Origin: Lachnospiraceae bacterium
GTDB taxonomy: Bacteria > Bacillota > Clostridia > Lachnospirales > Lachnospiraceae
DNA length: 7,367 nt
Reading direction: 5' to 3'
Assembly: GCA_900755865.1 (NCBI GenBank)
Contig: CAAEHZ010000303.1
Span: 1 to 7,367 of the forward strand
The notes under the pieces were generated by a model, which was given only the letters and a program-made list of their open reading frames with translations, had not been told where the DNA came from and made no database searches. Positions 5,516-7,367 of this stretch are shown here, one piece after another; the first letter of the stretch is position 1; the number at the start of each line of letters is the position of its first letter. Made by a program: the position numbers and the translations under genes.

Positions 5516-6963
5516 CCTGAAAGCTTTTCAATTCCCTTCTTAATTCTCTTTAAGGACTCTTCCTTACCCAGTACCTCCATAATCTCGGTGGCTCCTGCGG
5601 GAGTCATCTGCTTACCGGATACTGCGGTACGGATGGGCCACATCACATAGCCATTCTTTACGCCTTTTTCTTCCACATACTTTAACAGAAGCTGATACAG
5701 CCCGTCATTGCTGTAATCCTCCTGCGCCTCCAGCAGAGGGTAAATATCCTGCAATACCTGCAGGGATGTTTCGCTGTTGGTCTTCATTTTCTTATGGGTA
5801 TACATTGCCACATCATATTCCGGCAGTTCCTCAAAGAAGTCCACATGCTCCGGAATATCCGGGAATACCTCGATACGGGTCTTTACCATGGCGGCAATCT
5901 TCTTTAAGTCAAAGTCTTTCTTTAATACCTGCTTTAAATAAGGCTCTGCCATCTCATAATACTTCTCAAAGTCCATTGCCTTGATATATTCCCCGTTCAT
6001 CCAGCGCAGCTTGACAATATCAAACACTGCGGGAGACTTGCTGATTCTGTGATAATCAAATTCCTGAATCAGCTCCTTCAGGCTGAAAATCTCTCTGTTA
6101 TCCTCCGGGGACCAGCCCAGAAGTGCAATATAGTTTACAATCGCCTCTGTGACGAAGCCCTGCTCCAGCAAATCCTCAAAGGAGGAATGTCCGCTTCTCT
6201 TGGAAAGCTTCTTGTGGTTTTCATCTGTAATCAGGGGCAGATGGATATAAACGGGAACCTCCCAGCCGAATGCCTCATACAGACGCACATATTTCGGGGA
6301 AGAAGAAAGATATTCATTTCCTCTTACCACATGGGTAATGTTCATGGTATGGTCGTCTACCACGTTGGCAAAATTGTAAGTGGGATATCCGTCTGACTTA
6401 ATCAGAATCATATCGTCCAGCTCGGAATTATCCACAGTGATATCTCCGTACAGCTCATCATGGAAGGTGGTTGTCCCCTCTGTGGGATTGTTCTGACGGA
6501 TGACAAAGGGCTTTCCCGCTGCAAGGTTTGCTTCAATTTCCTCCTTGGAAAGGTGCAGACAGTGCTTATCATAAATACTGATTTCCTTGCCCTCTACCAC
6601 CTCTGTCTTTAAGGTAGCAAGACGCTCCTTGTCGCAGAAACAGTAATAAGCCTCTCCCTTATCAATCAGTTCCTTCGCGTATTTCATATAAATGCCGGTT
6701 TTCATACGCTCACTCTGTACATAAGGACCATAACCGCCATCCTTATCCGGTCCCTCATCATGTACCAGCCCGGTCTTTTCCAGAGTTCTGTAAATAATTT
6801 CCGTTGCTCCCTCTACAAAACGCTCCTGGTCTGTATCCTCGATACGGAGCATAAAATCTCCACCCGCATGCTTTGCAATTAAAAACTCATATAATGCAGA
6901 GCGCAAATTTCCCACATGCATCTTTCCAGTGGGACTGGGTGCATATCTTGTTCTGATTTTCAT
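5509..6963 (-). CDS. gltX: Glutamyl-tRNA synthetase
   Basis: Class I synthetase that charges tRNA-Glu with glutamate in the cytoplasm; in many Firmicutes it also charges tRNA-Gln, which GatCAB then amidates. Visible motifs are the HIGH region [11 protein letters not shown] (9-19), a zinc site Cys108-x-Cys110-x24-Cys135-x-His137 matching the E. coli enzyme's spacing, the [14 protein letters not shown] block (212-225), the KMSKS equivalent KKLSKR (251-256) and WMNGEYI (321-327). At 484 residues it has normal length. I place the start at 6963 because GAGGA lies 7 nt upstream. An upstream in-frame ATG at 7002 would add 13 residues ([13 protein letters not shown]) but has no clear binding site. 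The gene overlaps the helicase start by 7 bp. The leader (about 75 nt) is too short for a T-box. Confidence 0.96.
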   Translation of the reverse strand: MKIRTRYAPSPTGKMHVGNLRSALYEFLIAKHAGGDFMLRIEDTDQERFVEGATEIIYRTLEKTGLVHDEGPDKDGGYGPYVQSERMKTGIYMKYAKELIDKGEAYYCFCDKERLATLKTEVVEGKEISIYDKHCLHLSKEEIEANLAAGKPFVIRQNNPTEGTTTFHDELYGDITVDNSELDDMILIKSDGYPTYNFANVVDDHTMNITHVVRGNEYLSSSPKYVRLYEAFGWEVPVYIHLPLITDENHKKLSKRSGHSSFEDLLEQGFVTEAIVNYIALLGWSPEDNREIFSLKELIQEFDYHRISKSPAVFDIVKLRWMNGEYIKAMDFEKYYEMAEPYLKQVLKKDFDLKKIAAMVKTRIEVFPDIPEHVDFFEELPEYDVAMYTHKKMKTNSETSLQVLQDIYPLLEAQEDYSNDGLYQLLLKYVEEKGVKNGYVMWPIRTAVSGKQMTPAGATEIMEVLGKEESLKRIKKGIEKLSGC

Positions 6964-7048
6964 TCTTTTCCTCATTTCTGCGCATGTTTTTGCACATAAC
7001 ATTTCTCTGTTCCATTACACAGCTGCCGCTGACGGAACCGATTACCTT

Positions 7049-7082
7049 ATTATATATTAGCCTCTGTACGAAAAAAGTGCAA
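7049..7082 (-). promoter_or_regulatory. Probable gltX promoter region
   Basis: On the minus strand TATAAT lies at 7054-7049, but no good -35 sits 17 bp from it. TTGCAC (7082-7077) is spaced 17 bp from an overlapping TAATAT (7059-7054). At least one usable -10 is present in this A/T-rich segment just after the hydrogenase stop. No hairpin-plus-U terminator separates the hydrogenase from gltX, so readthrough is also possible. Confidence 0.4.
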
Positions 7083-7084
7083 CC

Positions 7085-7367
7085 TTATTCTGTTTTTTCC
7101 CCCGTTACCGGTTCCTCCGGCACAGCCTCTTTCGCCTCTGCCTTGAACTTTGCAACCGCTTTTGCCGCCTGTGCAACGGAAATATTCGTTCCTGCCCCCG
7201 CAATACAGCCGCCGGGACATGCCATTCCCTCTATCAGACAGCCGTTCTTCTTCCCTGCCTTGGCAAGTAACAGCATCTTTTTACATTCCGCAAGGCTTTC
7301 CGCATGTTCGATTTTGACCTCTGTTCCCGGATAATATTTCCTGATACATTCCTCAATGGCAGAAGCC
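7085..7367 (-). CDS. [FeFe] hydrogenase catalytic subunit, C-terminal part
   Basis: Only the last 93 residues are in the window; the gene continues beyond 7367. The enzyme catalyses reversible proton reduction to H2, usually with ferredoxin, in anaerobic clostridia. The segment EGMACPGGCIAGAGT is the third H-cluster motif. In characterised enzymes its two cysteines ligate the H-cluster 4Fe-4S cubane, and the second also bridges to the di-iron site. The upstream HAESLAECKKMLLLAKAGKKNG helix and the short Lys/Glu/Pro-rich tail fit a monomeric enzyme, perhaps group B type, though the N-terminal ferredoxin-like domains needed to decide are outside. The TAA stop is at 7087-7085, about 120 bp before gltX on the same strand. 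Confidence 0.85.
   Translation of the reverse strand, partial: ASAIEECIRKYYPGTEVKIEHAESLAECKKMLLLAKAGKKNGCLIEGMACPGGCIAGAGTNISVAQAAKAVAKFKAEAKEAVPEEPVTGEKTE

Noticed and set aside
6964..7002. Longer gltX start adding [13 protein letters not shown]
   Set aside because: The ATG at 6963 has an ideal GAGGA spacing and matches the family N-terminus ([13 protein letters not shown]). The upstream ATG has no good binding site.
6964..7048. T-box leader before gltX
   Set aside because: The leader is only about 75 nt, with no T-box consensus or antiterminator arrangement visible.

Overview
The window looks like chromosomal DNA from a low-to-moderate G+C clostridial Firmicute, most likely a gut Lachnospiraceae (Blautia-like). 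This is inferred from four things: a CapA-like protein, an SH3/NlpC-P60 protein and a DUF1292 protein close together, an [FeFe] hydrogenase next to gltX, strong AGGAG-type ribosome binding sites, and palindromic intergenic repeats. No species call is possible from the sequence alone. No phage, transposase, CRISPR array, rRNA or tRNA gene is visible.

Left part (1-2942): a truncated palindromic intergenic element (1-93) lies upstream of a near-consensus promoter and a TTG-started CapA-type exported metallophosphatase-like protein. This gene converges on a minus-strand exported NlpC/P60 peptidase with two SH3-like domains, and the two stop codons overlap by 4 bp. Both proteins act at the envelope, but they are transcribed toward each other, not together.

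Centre (2943-3356): this 414-bp gene-free stretch is the most unusual part of the window. It contains a perfect 59-bp direct repeat, a 13-bp inverted repeat, a 61-nt hairpin and several short overlapping reading frames. All of these lie between a predicted minus-strand extended -10 promoter and the NlpC/P60 start codon. A divergent plus-strand promoter and a structured 5' leader then precede a small acidic DUF1292 protein.

Right part (3357-7367): the DUF1292 gene overlaps the 3' end of a minus-strand UvrD/PcrA-like SF1A helicase by 103 bp in antisense, and the likely DUF1292 terminator lies inside helicase coding sequence. The helicase start overlaps the end of gltX (glutamyl-tRNA synthetase) by 7 bp, so these two form a gltX-helicase operon. 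Upstream of gltX is the C-terminus of an [FeFe] hydrogenase cut by the window edge.

The protein-coding genes are ordinary members of known families. The points worth following up are the repeat-built leader of the NlpC/P60 gene, the antisense 3' overlap, and the leader hairpin of the DUF1292 gene. I found no convincing new multi-gene system.
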